Of a stretch of 59,367 nt of DNA, positions 25,246 to 34,077 are shown piece by piece. A model generated the notes under the pieces. The model saw only the letters and a list, made by a program, of their open reading frames with translations, was not told the DNA's origin and made no database searches. The DNA is taken from positions 1 to 59,367 of the forward strand of contig JADILZ010000106.1 in NCBI GenBank assembly GCA_017695065.1, in the 5' to 3' direction. The DNA comes from Candidatus Cryptobacteroides excrementipullorum. Lineage in GTDB: Bacteria; Bacteroidota; Bacteroidia; Bacteroidales; UBA932. Made by a program: the position numbers and the translations under genes. Every line of letters begins with the position of its first letter. Positions within the stretch are counted from its first letter, which is position 1.

Positions 25246-26444
25246 TGCGCTGGAAACCGTCATATATTCTTCTTCAGGTGGTGTTTCTCCTCATCTGCGG
25301 GACTCTGCAGGCTCAGGACATCAAGTCCCATGAGCAGAGGAAAGCCGCCCTCGAGAAAGATATTGAGCTGATAGACAAACAGCTGGATGAAAACAGATCC
25401 AGGAGCCAGAGTATGCTCTCGCGCCTTACCCTGATCCGGGCCCAGATCTCCAACAGGAAAGCCCTTGTTTCGGAGAGCAACAGGATGATCAGGAAATATT
25501 CAGATGAGATATACCTGTCCCAGCTCCAGATCAACAGGCTGGATGAACGGATCGACACCCTTACAGTGCATTACGGGAAACTGGTGCGGAGCGCATACAG
25601 GAACAGGGATGCCAAGGTGTGGTACATGTATATACTTGCAAGCGAAAACCTCGGGCAGGCGTTCCGGCGCTACAGCTATTTCCGGAACCTCTCCGGGGAG
25701 ATGAGGCGCCAGGCTGATGAAATAAGGGATGCGAAGGAGGAGCTCGAGAAAAAGAAGGCCTCTCTGCAGGTCATGAAGGAGGATGCCGAGAAGGTCAAGG
25801 CCAGCCGCGAGAAGGAACTTGAGGCTCTGCAGAAGGAGGAGAAGCAGTCTGAAGACATAGTCGCCCAGCTCAAGCGCAGCAGAAACAGATACGAGAAGGA
25901 ACTTGCGTCCAAACGCAAGGAGATCAATGCTCTCAACAGGGAGATAGAGCGTCTCATAGCCGAGGCTATGAAGGCTTCTTCAGGAAAAGGGGGGAAGGAT
26001 GCCGGGAAGGCGGCAGAGATAGATTATGCCCTGGACGCGGAATTCTCCAGGAACAAGGGAAAGCTGCCATGGCCGGCAGACGGGGTTGTGGTGGACCGCT
26101 TCGGGCAGCATTACCATCCGGTGTTCACGCGTGTCAAGCTGCCGTTCAACAACGGCATTTCCATCGCCGTGGACAAGGGCACGAAGATCAGGACAGTTTT
26201 CGACGGGGTAGTCAAGCAGATTGTCGTGATGCCTGGCTATAACCAGTGTGTCCTGATCCAGCACGGCAACTGGTTCTCTTTCTACTGCAAGCTGCAGAGC
26301 ACTTCTGTAAAGGCAGGGGACAAGGTCAGGACGGGGGATGTCATAGGAGTGGTCGATACCATAAACGGGGACACGCAGCTTCATTTCCAGATATGGCAGA
26401 AGCAGACTCCGCAGAATCCGGAACTTTGGCTCAGGAAGAGATAG
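25245..26444 (+). CDS. EnvC/NlpD-like murein hydrolase activator (degenerate LytM domain)
   Basis: 399 aa from the ATG at 25245; a GTG one codon earlier is also possible. A signal peptide (ILLQVVFLLICGTLQAQ) is followed by a long coiled coil (about 25-245, repeated Lys/Glu/Leu heptads) and a C-terminal LytM/M23 domain (about 275-399). In active M23 peptidases zinc is held by an HxxxD and an HxH motif. Here the first region reads NNGISIAVD and the second TQLHFQIW, so the ligands are incomplete, as in E. coli EnvC. The protein is therefore probably an activator of amidases at the division site rather than a hydrolase. Confidence 0.9.
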   Translation: MRWKPSYILLQVVFLLICGTLQAQDIKSHEQRKAALEKDIELIDKQLDENRSRSQSMLSRLTLIRAQISNRKALVSESNRMIRKYSDEIYLSQLQINRLDERIDTLTVHYGKLVRSAYRNRDAKVWYMYILASENLGQAFRRYSYFRNLSGEMRRQADEIRDAKEELEKKKASLQVMKEDAEKVKASREKELEALQKEEKQSEDIVAQLKRSRNRYEKELASKRKEINALNREIERLIAEAMKASSGKGGKDAGKAAEIDYALDAEFSRNKGKLPWPADGVVVDRFGQHYHPVFTRVKLPFNNGISIAVDKGTKIRTVFDGVVKQIVVMPGYNQCVLIQHGNWFSFYCKLQSTSVKAGDKVRTGDVIGVVDTINGDTQLHFQIWQKQTPQNPELWLRKR

Positions 26445-26565
26445 TTCCGCGGCCGCAGGAACGTTATTCCGCATTAGGCGGGAACGCCGGGCATGATTCC
26501 TGCCGTCCGAATGAAACAAATGGATAGACAATATAAACCAAGCCGCGCCGGACAGGCGTTGTCAC

Positions 26566-28035
26566 ATGAAAAAAAGCAAGATTATCAAGACTGTGTTCCT
26601 TACCGGAGCCACCGGAAACATGGGATGGGCCGGATTTCAGGAACTCTACAAAAGGAAAAACAGGTTCAACATAACACTCCTTGCCCGCCCAAGCAAGAAA
26701 AACCGCAGGCTTCTGGCTGCTTATGAGCATGACCCGTCTGTAAGGATTGTCTGGGGGGATCTGATGAACTATAATGATGTTCTTGAAGGAGTCAGGGATG
26801 CCGATTATGTCCTCCACGTCGGAGGAATGGTATCCCCGCAGGCTGACTATTATCCTGAAAAGACACTCAAGGTCAATGTCACCTCGGCTGAAAACATAGT
26901 GAAGGCCATTCTCTCCCAGCCAGGCAGGGACAGGATAAAGGCGGTGTATATCGGATCTGTGGCCCAGTGCGGCGACAGGCGGTCTCCTGTACACTGGGGA
27001 CGGACAGGGGACCCTGTATATGCAAGCGAGTATGACCAGTATTCCGTCTCCAAGTGCATAGCCGAGAAGATCTTTGCAGATTCGGGCCTGAAATGGTGGG
27101 TGTCATTGAGACAGAGCGGGATACTGTATCCCGGGATTTTAAAGAACATTGATCCTATAGTGTTCCATGTGCCGGTGCGCGGGGTTATCGAGTGGGCGAC
27201 TGTCGAAGATTCCGGGCGGCTCCTTGCCAATGTGTGCGAGGACTGGGTTCCGGACAGCTTCTGGAACAGATTCTACAACATCGGCAGCGGCGAGCAGTAC
27301 CGTCTTACTAACTACGGCTTTGAAAGCAGGATACTGAAGACAATGGGCCTGGACATAGAGAAAGTCTTTGAGCCGCAGTGGTTCGCCACGAGAAACTTCC
27401 ACGGCATGTGGTATCTCGATTCAGACGTGCTTGAGGATTTTCTCCATTTCAGGGAGAACCTACCTGTGGACGATTATTTCAGAAGGATGGCTTCGAAAAT
27501 GCCATGGTATTACTCTCTTGCGCGGTTCGTCCCGTCTTCTCTCATAAAGGTTTTCATGAAACCGCTTACCGAAGCAAAGGACCTCGGGTCGCACTACTGG
27601 ATACTGCACGACCCGGGCAAGGTCAAGGCCTATTACGGCTCAATGGAGGAGTATCTGGCAATAAAGTCATGGGACAATATAAGGCCGTCAGCCATGGAGA
27701 CCTCAAGGGAGTCTGCAGAAAAAAGCGGGGAGGCTGTCGTCCTGAATCACGGCTATGACACATCCAGGCCGTTATATTCCCTTTCTCCTGATGAGATAGA
27801 GCAGGCTGCCGTGTTCAGGGGCGGACATTTCCTCGGTCCTGTGGAAAGAGTCGGGGAAAAGGGTGCCGTTTTCGAGTGGGAATGTGAGCACGGGCACCGT
27901 TTCACCGCATCGCTCGAGTATGTCCTTCTCGGAGGAGGATGGTGCAACGCCTGTGACCTGAGCGACGTCAGGTCGCATGTGTCTCCGAAAAACAGGTTTA
28001 TCTGGCAGGTATTATCGGGACAGTACCTGGAATGA
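26566..28035 (+). CDS. NAD-dependent epimerase/dehydratase (SDR) with C-terminal zinc-finger-like domain
   Basis: 489 aa, no signal peptide. The N-terminal Rossmann motif is TGATGNMGWAG, acidic residues follow in WGDLMNYNDV, and the active-site Tyr/Lys pair is in QYSVSKCIAEK. The SDR fold ends near residue 340. The tail (about 400-489) contains CEHGHRF...GGGWCNAC, with C440, H442 or H444, C460 and C463. That spacing resembles treble-clef zinc fingers (the W-C..GH.W...CP.C type found in DUF4379 proteins). This combination is unusual. The reaction, probably on a sugar nucleotide, steroid or polyketide-like substrate, cannot be assigned. The 3' end overlaps the nrdG coding region by 38 bp on the opposite strand. 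Confidence 0.82.
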   Translation: MKKSKIIKTVFLTGATGNMGWAGFQELYKRKNRFNITLLARPSKKNRRLLAAYEHDPSVRIVWGDLMNYNDVLEGVRDADYVLHVGGMVSPQADYYPEKTLKVNVTSAENIVKAILSQPGRDRIKAVYIGSVAQCGDRRSPVHWGRTGDPVYASEYDQYSVSKCIAEKIFADSGLKWWVSLRQSGILYPGILKNIDPIVFHVPVRGVIEWATVEDSGRLLANVCEDWVPDSFWNRFYNIGSGEQYRLTNYGFESRILKTMGLDIEKVFEPQWFATRNFHGMWYLDSDVLEDFLHFRENLPVDDYFRRMASKMPWYYSLARFVPSSLIKVFMKPLTEAKDLGSHYWILHDPGKVKAYYGSMEEYLAIKSWDNIRPSAMETSRESAEKSGEAVVLNHGYDTSRPLYSLSPDEIEQAAVFRGGHFLGPVERVGEKGAVFEWECEHGHRFTASLEYVLLGGGWCNACDLSDVRSHVSPKNRFIWQVLSGQYLE

Positions 28036-28501
28036 CATCCTCATCCTTGCCGTTCAGATATATTATCCTCTGGTTTGAGCTGCCTCTGAAGAGCAGCTCC
28101 GTATCCCGTTTTTCCAGGATGAACGGGCCGTCCACCAGCACATCGATATATGGCAGCATCATCGAAAGCCTGCTGTCTGCCAGGATTTCCTCGTACGTGA
28201 AGCCGGTATAGCACCAGATGGTCTTTCTGGTCTCCTCCTTTATCCTCCTTGCGAGCTCGGTGAAGCCCTCTGCCTGGTAGAAAGGGTCTCCACCTGTAAA
28301 GGTGACGTTACTGAATTCGTCATCCTTTATCAGGTCAAGAAGCTTGTCCACGCTCATTTCCTTGCCTCCAGCCATATCCCATGACTGCGGATTGTGACAC
28401 CCGGGGCAGTGGTGGAGGCATCCGGCACAGTATATTGCAGTACGGAGACCAGGGCCGTCGGCCATGGTCTCCTCTATTATATCAAGTACTCTTATTGTCA
28501 T
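27998..28501 (-). CDS. nrdG: Anaerobic ribonucleotide reductase activating enzyme (radical SAM)
   Basis: 167 aa. The radical SAM cluster motif CxxxCxxC is in CLHHCPGCHNP; the glycine-rich SAM contact FTGGDPF follows. NrdG uses a 4Fe-4S cluster and S-adenosylmethionine to install the glycyl radical on NrdD. It lies 38 bp downstream of nrdD on the same strand, so the pair is one operon. The C-terminus (IPIIPAR) is encoded by DNA that also encodes the tail of the convergent SDR. Confidence 0.97.
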   Translation of the reverse strand: MTIRVLDIIEETMADGPGLRTAIYCAGCLHHCPGCHNPQSWDMAGGKEMSVDKLLDLIKDDEFSNVTFTGGDPFYQAEGFTELARRIKEETRKTIWCYTGFTYEEILADSRLSMMLPYIDVLVDGPFILEKRDTELLFRGSSNQRIIYLNGKDEDVIPGTVPIIPAR

Positions 28502-28539
28502 TTCTCAGAATATTCCCGGGAAAAGCCCGGAAACATGTT

Positions 28540-30747
28540 TTATTTGTGAACTACGCGGTCTTTGAGCTCGGCGAGCTTGGCGCTGTTCCACCTTTCTGTC
28601 GTGCCCACAAGGTATCCGGTGATTCTCTGGAGCCTGTCGATGTTGTGCCCGTGGCAGTGTGGACATTCTTCCAGGTTTTCGTCCGCATTCTCGAATCCGC
28701 AGTCCATGCACCTGTTGCGGTTGTGGTTTACGGAGCCGTACCCCATGTTGTATTTGTCCATCAGGTCAACGATTGCCATGATTGCCTCAGGGTTGTGTGT
28801 CGCGTCTCCGTCAATCTCCACATAGAATATGTGCCCGCCTCCTGTGAGTGCGTGGTAAGGGGCCTCGACCTCAGCCTTGTGCTTAGGGGTGCAGTGGTAG
28901 TACACCGGGACGTGGTTGGAGTTGGTGTAGTACTCCTTGTCGGTGATTCCTTTGAGGATACCGAACTTCTTGCGGTCCATCTTGGTGAACCTGCCTGCAA
29001 GGCCCTCTGCCGGGGTGGCCAAAACACTGAAGTTGTGCTGGAATTTCTCGGAGAATTCGTTTGCTTTGTCCCTCATGTAGGTAATTATCCGCAGTCCGAG
29101 CTCCTGCGCTTCCTCGGATTCCCCGTGGTGCTTGCCTACAAGGGCAATCAGGGCTTCCGCAAGCCCTATGAATCCCATTCCGAGCGTGCCCTGGTTGATC
29201 ACTGACTCTATGGTGTCGTCCTCCTTGAGGTTCTCGCTGCCGAGCCACAGTGCCCCCATAAGCAGAGGGAACTGCTTCTTGAGAGCTGTCTTCTGGAAGT
29301 TGTACCTTTCACAGAGCTGCTTTGCGGTGATGTTCAGGGCCCAGTCAAGCTTGTTGAAGAATTTCTGTATCCTGTTGTTCCTGTCCGGTTCGTCCATGCA
29401 CTCTATGGCAAGTCTCACGAGGTTGATGGTAGTGAACGAGAGGTTTCCTCTTCCTATTGATGTCTTCGGTCCGAACCTGTTCTCGAAGACTCTTGTGCGG
29501 CATCCCATCGTGGCTACCTCGTACTGGTATCTTTCAGGGTCGTCGGCCCTCCACAGCTCATGCTGGTTGAAGGTGGCATCGAGGTTCAGGAAGTTCGGGA
29601 AGAACCTGCGGGCAGACACCTTGCAGGCAAACCTGTAGAGGTCATAGTTCCTGTCTTCAGGAAGATAGCTTACGCCGCGCTTCTTCTTCCAGATCTGTAT
29701 AGGGAATATGGCTGTCGAGCCGTTTCCCACTCCTTCGTATGTCGTGTTGAGTATCTCCCTGATTACGCACCGGCCTTCCGCAGAAGTGTCTGTCCCGTAG
29801 TTTATGGAACTGAACACCACCTGGTTGCCGCCGCGGGAGTGGATGGAATTCATGTTGTGAACGAAGGCCTCCATGGACTGGTGCACCCTGCTCACGGTCA
29901 TGTTTATGGCATGCTGGATTACCCTTTCCTCGCCCTGGATGCCGAGAAGGTCCCTTTTTATGTAGTCATCGATCTCTATGTTGTAAAGATGGCTGTAGTC
30001 CTTGCCGTCAAGCTCGCCGATTTTCTCCAGTTCTTCCTGGAAGCTCTTCCTGACGAACGGGGCCATGTAGAAGTCGAAGGCCGGGATGGCCTGGCCTCCA
30101 TGCATCTCGTTCTGCACGGTCTCCATGGAGATACATCCGAGAATGCTCGCAGTCTCTATCCTCTTTGCTGGCCTTGACTCCCCGTGACCTGCGAAAAATC
30201 CGTTCTTCAGTATCTTGTCAAGAGGATGCTGTACACAAGTGAGGCTCTTTGTAGGGTAGTAATCCTTGTCGTGGATGTGGATATAGCCGTTCCTGACAGC
30301 CTCTTTGACATCCTCGGAAAGCAGGCACTCGTCCACGAAAGACTTGGTGGACTCGGAAGCGAACTTCATCATCATCCCGGCAGGGGTGTCCGCGTTCATG
30401 TTGGCATTCTCCCTTGTGACATCAGTGGCCTGGGCTTCGATGATTTCCTTGAATATCTCACGGGACTTTGCTTTTCTGGCAAGGTTCCTCTGGTTCCTGT
30501 AGGCGATGTATTTCTTAGCGACCTCCTTGCGCGGGCTGTTCATCAGCTCCATCTCGACATTGTCCTGGATATCCTCCACGCTCATCTCGTCCTTGTCTAT
30601 CTTTGAGATGGCTGCTGCTATTTCCGCAGCGAGGACGATGTCCTCACCCTGTTCTGTGACATCCATTGCCTTGAGTACGGCATCGACAATCTTCCTCTTG
30701 TCGAAATCCACGATACGACCGTCGCGTTTGATTACATGTTTTACCAT
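28540..30747 (-). CDS. nrdD: Anaerobic (class III) ribonucleoside-triphosphate reductase
   Basis: 735 aa. Reduces ribonucleoside triphosphates to deoxy forms in strict anaerobiosis. The N-terminal ATP-cone (KRDGRIVDFDKRKIVDAVLK, about 5-95) gives allosteric control of activity. The C-terminal zinc site is CMDCGFENADENLEECPHCH and the glycyl radical lies in RITGYLVGTTERWN. No class I or II reductase is in the window. The gene has a long, structured 5' leader with a good -7 box at 30880-30887. Confidence 0.97.
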   Translation of the reverse strand: MVKHVIKRDGRIVDFDKRKIVDAVLKAMDVTEQGEDIVLAAEIAAAISKIDKDEMSVEDIQDNVEMELMNSPRKEVAKKYIAYRNQRNLARKAKSREIFKEIIEAQATDVTRENANMNADTPAGMMMKFASESTKSFVDECLLSEDVKEAVRNGYIHIHDKDYYPTKSLTCVQHPLDKILKNGFFAGHGESRPAKRIETASILGCISMETVQNEMHGGQAIPAFDFYMAPFVRKSFQEELEKIGELDGKDYSHLYNIEIDDYIKRDLLGIQGEERVIQHAINMTVSRVHQSMEAFVHNMNSIHSRGGNQVVFSSINYGTDTSAEGRCVIREILNTTYEGVGNGSTAIFPIQIWKKKRGVSYLPEDRNYDLYRFACKVSARRFFPNFLNLDATFNQHELWRADDPERYQYEVATMGCRTRVFENRFGPKTSIGRGNLSFTTINLVRLAIECMDEPDRNNRIQKFFNKLDWALNITAKQLCERYNFQKTALKKQFPLLMGALWLGSENLKEDDTIESVINQGTLGMGFIGLAEALIALVGKHHGESEEAQELGLRIITYMRDKANEFSEKFQHNFSVLATPAEGLAGRFTKMDRKKFGILKGITDKEYYTNSNHVPVYYHCTPKHKAEVEAPYHALTGGGHIFYVEIDGDATHNPEAIMAIVDLMDKYNMGYGSVNHNRNRCMDCGFENADENLEECPHCHGHNIDRLQRITGYLVGTTERWNSAKLAELKDRVVHK

Positions 30748-30887
30748 AGTCCCTGTTGTTTGTGGCCATCAATGGGCAGATCACCCCTCCCGTGATTGCG
30801 GGCGGCGTAAGACTTGAAGACCACCGCTGCTCCGGCGTCCCCTGGTGCCTGATGTTCCTGGTTTTTTTAAATTGAAGGACAAATATA
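30748..30887 (-). promoter_or_regulatory. Promoter and structured 5' leader of nrdD
   Basis: On the minus strand TATATTTG (30880-30887) matches TAnnTTTG. The predicted leader is about 125 nt. It can form several hairpins: GCGGTG pairing with CGCCGC around a 14-nt loop (about 30803-30828), CCCG/CGGG (about 30789-30802), and a GC-rich segment GGCACCAGGGGACGCC. I cannot match it to the cobalamin, TPP, SAM or tetrahydrofolate riboswitch consensus. It has no obvious upstream reading frame. Confidence 0.5.
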
Positions 30888-30941
30888 ATTCAAATCCGCG
30901 GATTCGTGCCGACAATAGTGCAAAAGTTATCAACAATAAAG

Positions 30942-30979
30942 ATAATCGGCTGTCAAAACATTGGTTGACAGCCGATTAT
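30942..30979 (-). terminator. Terminator of the phosphopantetheinyl transferase gene, bidirectional stem
   Basis: ATAATCGGCTGTCAA at 30942-30956 is the exact reverse complement of 30965-30979, with an 8-nt loop. It lies 71 bp downstream of the transferase gene. The T-rich sequence after the stem on the minus strand is modest. Confidence 0.8.
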
Positions 30980-31049
30980 ATCTTAAGCTAAATTAGAAAA
31001 ATTCAAAATCCGATAACAATATTGTTATCTTTCCGCATGGCTTCATGTC

Positions 31050-31685
31050 CTATCCCACGACCCAGACGAGCACATGCCTGTCAAAGGTCATGTACCCGAG
31101 CTCGAACTCTTCTTCATGCCCGTCCTTGTGGGTGAAGGTTGCCTCAAGCTCTCCTTCCCCTTTCGGGTTGAAGTCCTCGACTTCTATCTGTTCTGCGAAG
31201 TCCACCCTGTTCTGTGACATCCTTTTGAATATTGCTTCCTTTGCGCACCAGTATATGGCCAGCTGCTCGTTCCTCCTGGTGTTGTCCAGGTCTTCGATCT
31301 CGTCTTCCGAGAGGGCCTTCTTCTCCACTGCGGAAAAGTCCCTGTCGAGGGATTCCATGTCGATGCCGAGCTCCTCGTCATCATCGATGATAATGGCTAC
31401 ATATTTTTCGGTGTGGGTGATGCTTATGTTGGTGATGCAGTTCTCCAGGAATGGCTTTCCGTTGTCATGATGCCCGAGATACACCTTGTCCTCGAACATT
31501 TCGTTGAGCAGGGCCCGCACCGCGAGCTTCTGCTTGCGGAGTGACTCGCTGCGTATGAACGAAATCTCCTCGAGCTCGTCATTCGGCGTGCTTGACAGCT
31601 CCTTCAGCTGTTCTTCTGTCTCCGTAATCTGCCAGACCGCTATTTCTGCCTTGTTCTCAAGCGTTTTGCGTAAATACAGTCCCAT
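31050..31685 (-). CDS. 4'-phosphopantetheinyl transferase superfamily protein
   Basis: 211 aa. Transfers the phosphopantetheine arm from CoA to carrier proteins. The family motifs are GIDMES (Mg-binding Asp and Glu, about residues 107-112) and WCAKEAIFK (conserved Trp, Lys, Glu). The N-terminal half contains NGKPFLENCITNISITHTEK, typical of the Sfp/HetI type that folds as a pseudo-dimer. The length exceeds the AcpS type and fits this group. It is preceded by a roughly 290-nt untranslated region with its own promoter and followed by a strong terminator, so it is probably monocistronic. Confidence 0.92.
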   Translation of the reverse strand: MGLYLRKTLENKAEIAVWQITETEEQLKELSSTPNDELEEISFIRSESLRKQKLAVRALLNEMFEDKVYLGHHDNGKPFLENCITNISITHTEKYVAIIIDDDEELGIDMESLDRDFSAVEKKALSEDEIEDLDNTRRNEQLAIYWCAKEAIFKRMSQNRVDFAEQIEVEDFNPKGEGELEATFTHKDGHEEEFELGYMTFDRHVLVWVVG

Positions 31686-31983
31686 TTCCTATGTAGTGTT
31701 CTTTTTTTGTGTTTCCAGTTGGGCAGTGTGGCGTAGAGCCTTCCCTTTCATGAGGCGATGCCTTCGGATGTGCCTATATACGACAATCCTGTGCGTGCAT
31801 TGTATGCACACACAGAGTACTTCGCTTCCGCAGTTTCGCCGGAGGCTTCGCTAAGTACAATGAAGATGCTTTCCGACAGAGGATCGTCGGAGAGGGCGTC
31901 AGCTGCGCCGGTGCGACATGTCAGTATATGACTGGGAGGTTCCACGTTTCCTGTGTTACTTAAAAATTCAGCGTGCAAATATA
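31686..31983 (-). promoter_or_regulatory. Promoter and long structured leader before the phosphopantetheinyl transferase gene
   Basis: The minus strand reads TATATTTG at 31976-31983. Transcription from it would make about 290 nt of leader. No reading frame in it looks coding: the longest one needs a TTG overlapping the -7 box. Strong hairpins are present: 31790-31800 with 31804-31814 (11 bp, one G-U as RNA) and 31817-31822 with 31853-31858. It could be a cis-regulatory leader or a separate small RNA. The rest of the interval to 32039 holds nothing else I recognise. Confidence 0.45.
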
Positions 31984-32039
31984 AGCAATTATTTTCAAAA
32001 AATCTGAATGGTATCCAAATATCGTAAATGACACTGCGC

Positions 32040-33929
32040 TCACTGTCCCTGCGGATGGCAGTGTCGGTGCAGGATGTTCATGAATTCCTCTCCGGTGATT
32101 GTCTCTTTTTCAAGAAGGAAGGATGCCGCCTCATGCATGACATCCTCGTTGGCTGAAATCAGTTCCCTGGCTTTTTCATGGGCCTCCCTGATCATCCCGA
32201 GCACCACCTTGTCCACTTCTGCCGCAGTTTCCGCGGAACAGGAGAGGGAAGTGTCTCCTCCAAGGTAAGCGTTGTCCATGGTCTCCAGTTCCATCATGTC
32301 ATACTGCTCGCTCATTCCGTAGCGTGTGACCATTGCGCGTGCTATCCTTGTCGCCTGTTCGATGTCGTTCGAAGCCCCTGTGGTGACTGTCCCGCAGATG
32401 ACTTCCTCGGCGGCACGGCCTCCTGTGAGTGTGGCGAGCCTGCAGAGAAGCTCCGCGCGGCTCATGAGCACCTGGTCCCCGCTGTCCACCTGCATGGTGT
32501 ATCCGAGAGCCCCTGACGTGCGCGGGACAATCGTTATCTTGTGCACCGGGGCGGAGTCTGTCTGCAGTGCGGCCACGAGAGCATGGCCGATTTCGTGGTA
32601 TGCCACGATTTTCTTCTCCCTGTCGGATATGACCTTGCCTTTCCTCTGTGCTCCTGCCATTACAGTCTCCACACTTTCCTCGAGGTCCTCTGTCGTTACA
32701 CTTCCGCGGCCTGTCCTGACAGCCCGGAGTGCGGCCTCATTGACGATGTTGGCGATTTCGGCCCCGGATGAACCTGATGTGGCACGGGCTACCAGGTCAA
32801 GGTCTATATCGCTGTGTCTCACCTTTTTGAGGTGGACATTCAGGATGGCCTTCCGTCCTTCGAGGTCCGGAAGTTCCATCTGGATCCTCCTGTCGAAGCG
32901 TCCTGGCCGCAGCAGTGCCTTGTCCAGGCTTTCCGGCCGGTTGGTGGCGGCGAGTATCACCACTCCCTTTGTTCCGTCGAAGCCGTCCATCTCGGTAAGG
33001 AGCTGGTTGAGGGTCTGCTCGCGCTCATCGTTCCCTCCGATGGAGTTCTCCCTTTTCTTCCCGATGGCGTCTATCTCGTCTATGAATATGATGCACGGGG
33101 CCTTTTCCCCCGCCTGCTTGAACAGGTCACGCACCTTGGCGGCTCCCATGCCTACGAACATCTGCACGAACTCAGAGCCTGAAATTGAAAAGAAAGGAAC
33201 ATTGGCTTCCCCGGCTACAGCCCTTGCTATCAGGGTCTTGCCTGTGCCTGGAGGGCCTACGAGCAGGGCACCTTTGGGGAGCGTAGCCCCGATAGCCCTG
33301 TATTTTCCGGGATTGTGCAGGAAATCCACTATTTCCATGAGCGCGTCCTTGGCCTCTTCCTGTCCGGCAACGTCGGCGAATGTGGTCTTTATCTGGGATT
33401 CGGCGTAGATTCTCGCCCCGCTGTTCCCAAACGACATGAAATTCCCGGTGCCTCCCATCCTTGCCTTGAGGGACTTGCCGGCCGAGCGCCAAAGCATTAT
33501 CATCAGTACACACGGAAGGAGCCACCACAGAATGAAATTCAGAAGGGCGGAGTTCTCCTGCTTGGTTTTGCTGGTGAAAAGTATCTTCCCGTCCTTGTTT
33601 GGGCTCTCTGCGCCGGCCAGCCGCTCAACGAGACGGGGGTCATTCACGGCTCCTGTGCGGTATGTGGTGTCAGACTTGCCGTCTGCCGTTCCAGCCCGGA
33701 AGAGTATCTGGCTGTCTTCTATGACCACGGCCTTGACAAGGCCGGAATCCACTTTTGATATGAATGTGCCGTAGTCTGTAGGTACAATGCGGTTCCCTCC
33801 CACCCTCGGGAAGATGAGTCCGTTTATCATGAGGGCTGTCACTATGCCCAGCAGAAGCCCCCAGTAGGGGAATCCGGGGCCGGACGGCTGTCCCTGTTCC
33901 CTGCCCTTCTGTCCGTCTGTCTTATCCAT
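32040..33929 (-). CDS. ftsH: ATP-dependent zinc metalloprotease FtsH
   Basis: 629 aa. Two membrane segments (about 20-40 and 135-155) flank a periplasmic domain. The AAA module has Walker A GPPGTGKT, Walker B IIFIDEID and the second region of homology. The protease domain has HEIGH as the zinc site and an Asp ligand further on. FtsH degrades membrane proteins and regulators as a hexamer in the inner membrane. The length is slightly short for Bacteroidetes members because the C-terminal tail after the protease domain is brief. Confidence 0.97.
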   Translation of the reverse strand: MDKTDGQKGREQGQPSGPGFPYWGLLLGIVTALMINGLIFPRVGGNRIVPTDYGTFISKVDSGLVKAVVIEDSQILFRAGTADGKSDTTYRTGAVNDPRLVERLAGAESPNKDGKILFTSKTKQENSALLNFILWWLLPCVLMIMLWRSAGKSLKARMGGTGNFMSFGNSGARIYAESQIKTTFADVAGQEEAKDALMEIVDFLHNPGKYRAIGATLPKGALLVGPPGTGKTLIARAVAGEANVPFFSISGSEFVQMFVGMGAAKVRDLFKQAGEKAPCIIFIDEIDAIGKKRENSIGGNDEREQTLNQLLTEMDGFDGTKGVVILAATNRPESLDKALLRPGRFDRRIQMELPDLEGRKAILNVHLKKVRHSDIDLDLVARATSGSSGAEIANIVNEAALRAVRTGRGSVTTEDLEESVETVMAGAQRKGKVISDREKKIVAYHEIGHALVAALQTDSAPVHKITIVPRTSGALGYTMQVDSGDQVLMSRAELLCRLATLTGGRAAEEVICGTVTTGASNDIEQATRIARAMVTRYGMSEQYDMMELETMDNAYLGGDTSLSCSAETAAEVDKVVLGMIREAHEKARELISANEDVMHEAASFLLEKETITGEEFMNILHRHCHPQGQ

Positions 33930-33995
33930 CTCTTGTCGTGTGTTTCCTGTAATGTAATTATTGTGTCAAATTGGGAATTAATCCTGAGGATTTAT

Positions 33996-34003
33996 TATAT
34001 TTG
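33996..34003 (+). promoter_or_regulatory. Promoter of mdh
   Basis: TATATTTG is a perfect TAnnTTTG, 74 bp upstream of the mdh ATG. A TTG at 33971-33973 may serve as the -33 element at slightly long spacing. Confidence 0.6.
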
Positions 34004-34077
34004 CAAGGTTTTTGGTCTGCAAATTGCGGGCAAAAAACCCGGCTGACTGGAAGTTCATTACTAAAAATAATAATATT

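Noticed and set aside
31748..31978. Possible 76-codon gene before the phosphopantetheinyl transferase
   Set aside because: It needs a TTG start that overlaps the -7 promoter box, and the sequence folds into strong hairpins. No coding bias is evident.
32326..33408. Plus-strand reading frame of about 360 codons opposite ftsH
   Set aside because: Antisense to a clear FtsH gene with all motifs; its composition (Ser, Arg, Pro, Ala) is typical of a shadow of a GC-biased gene.
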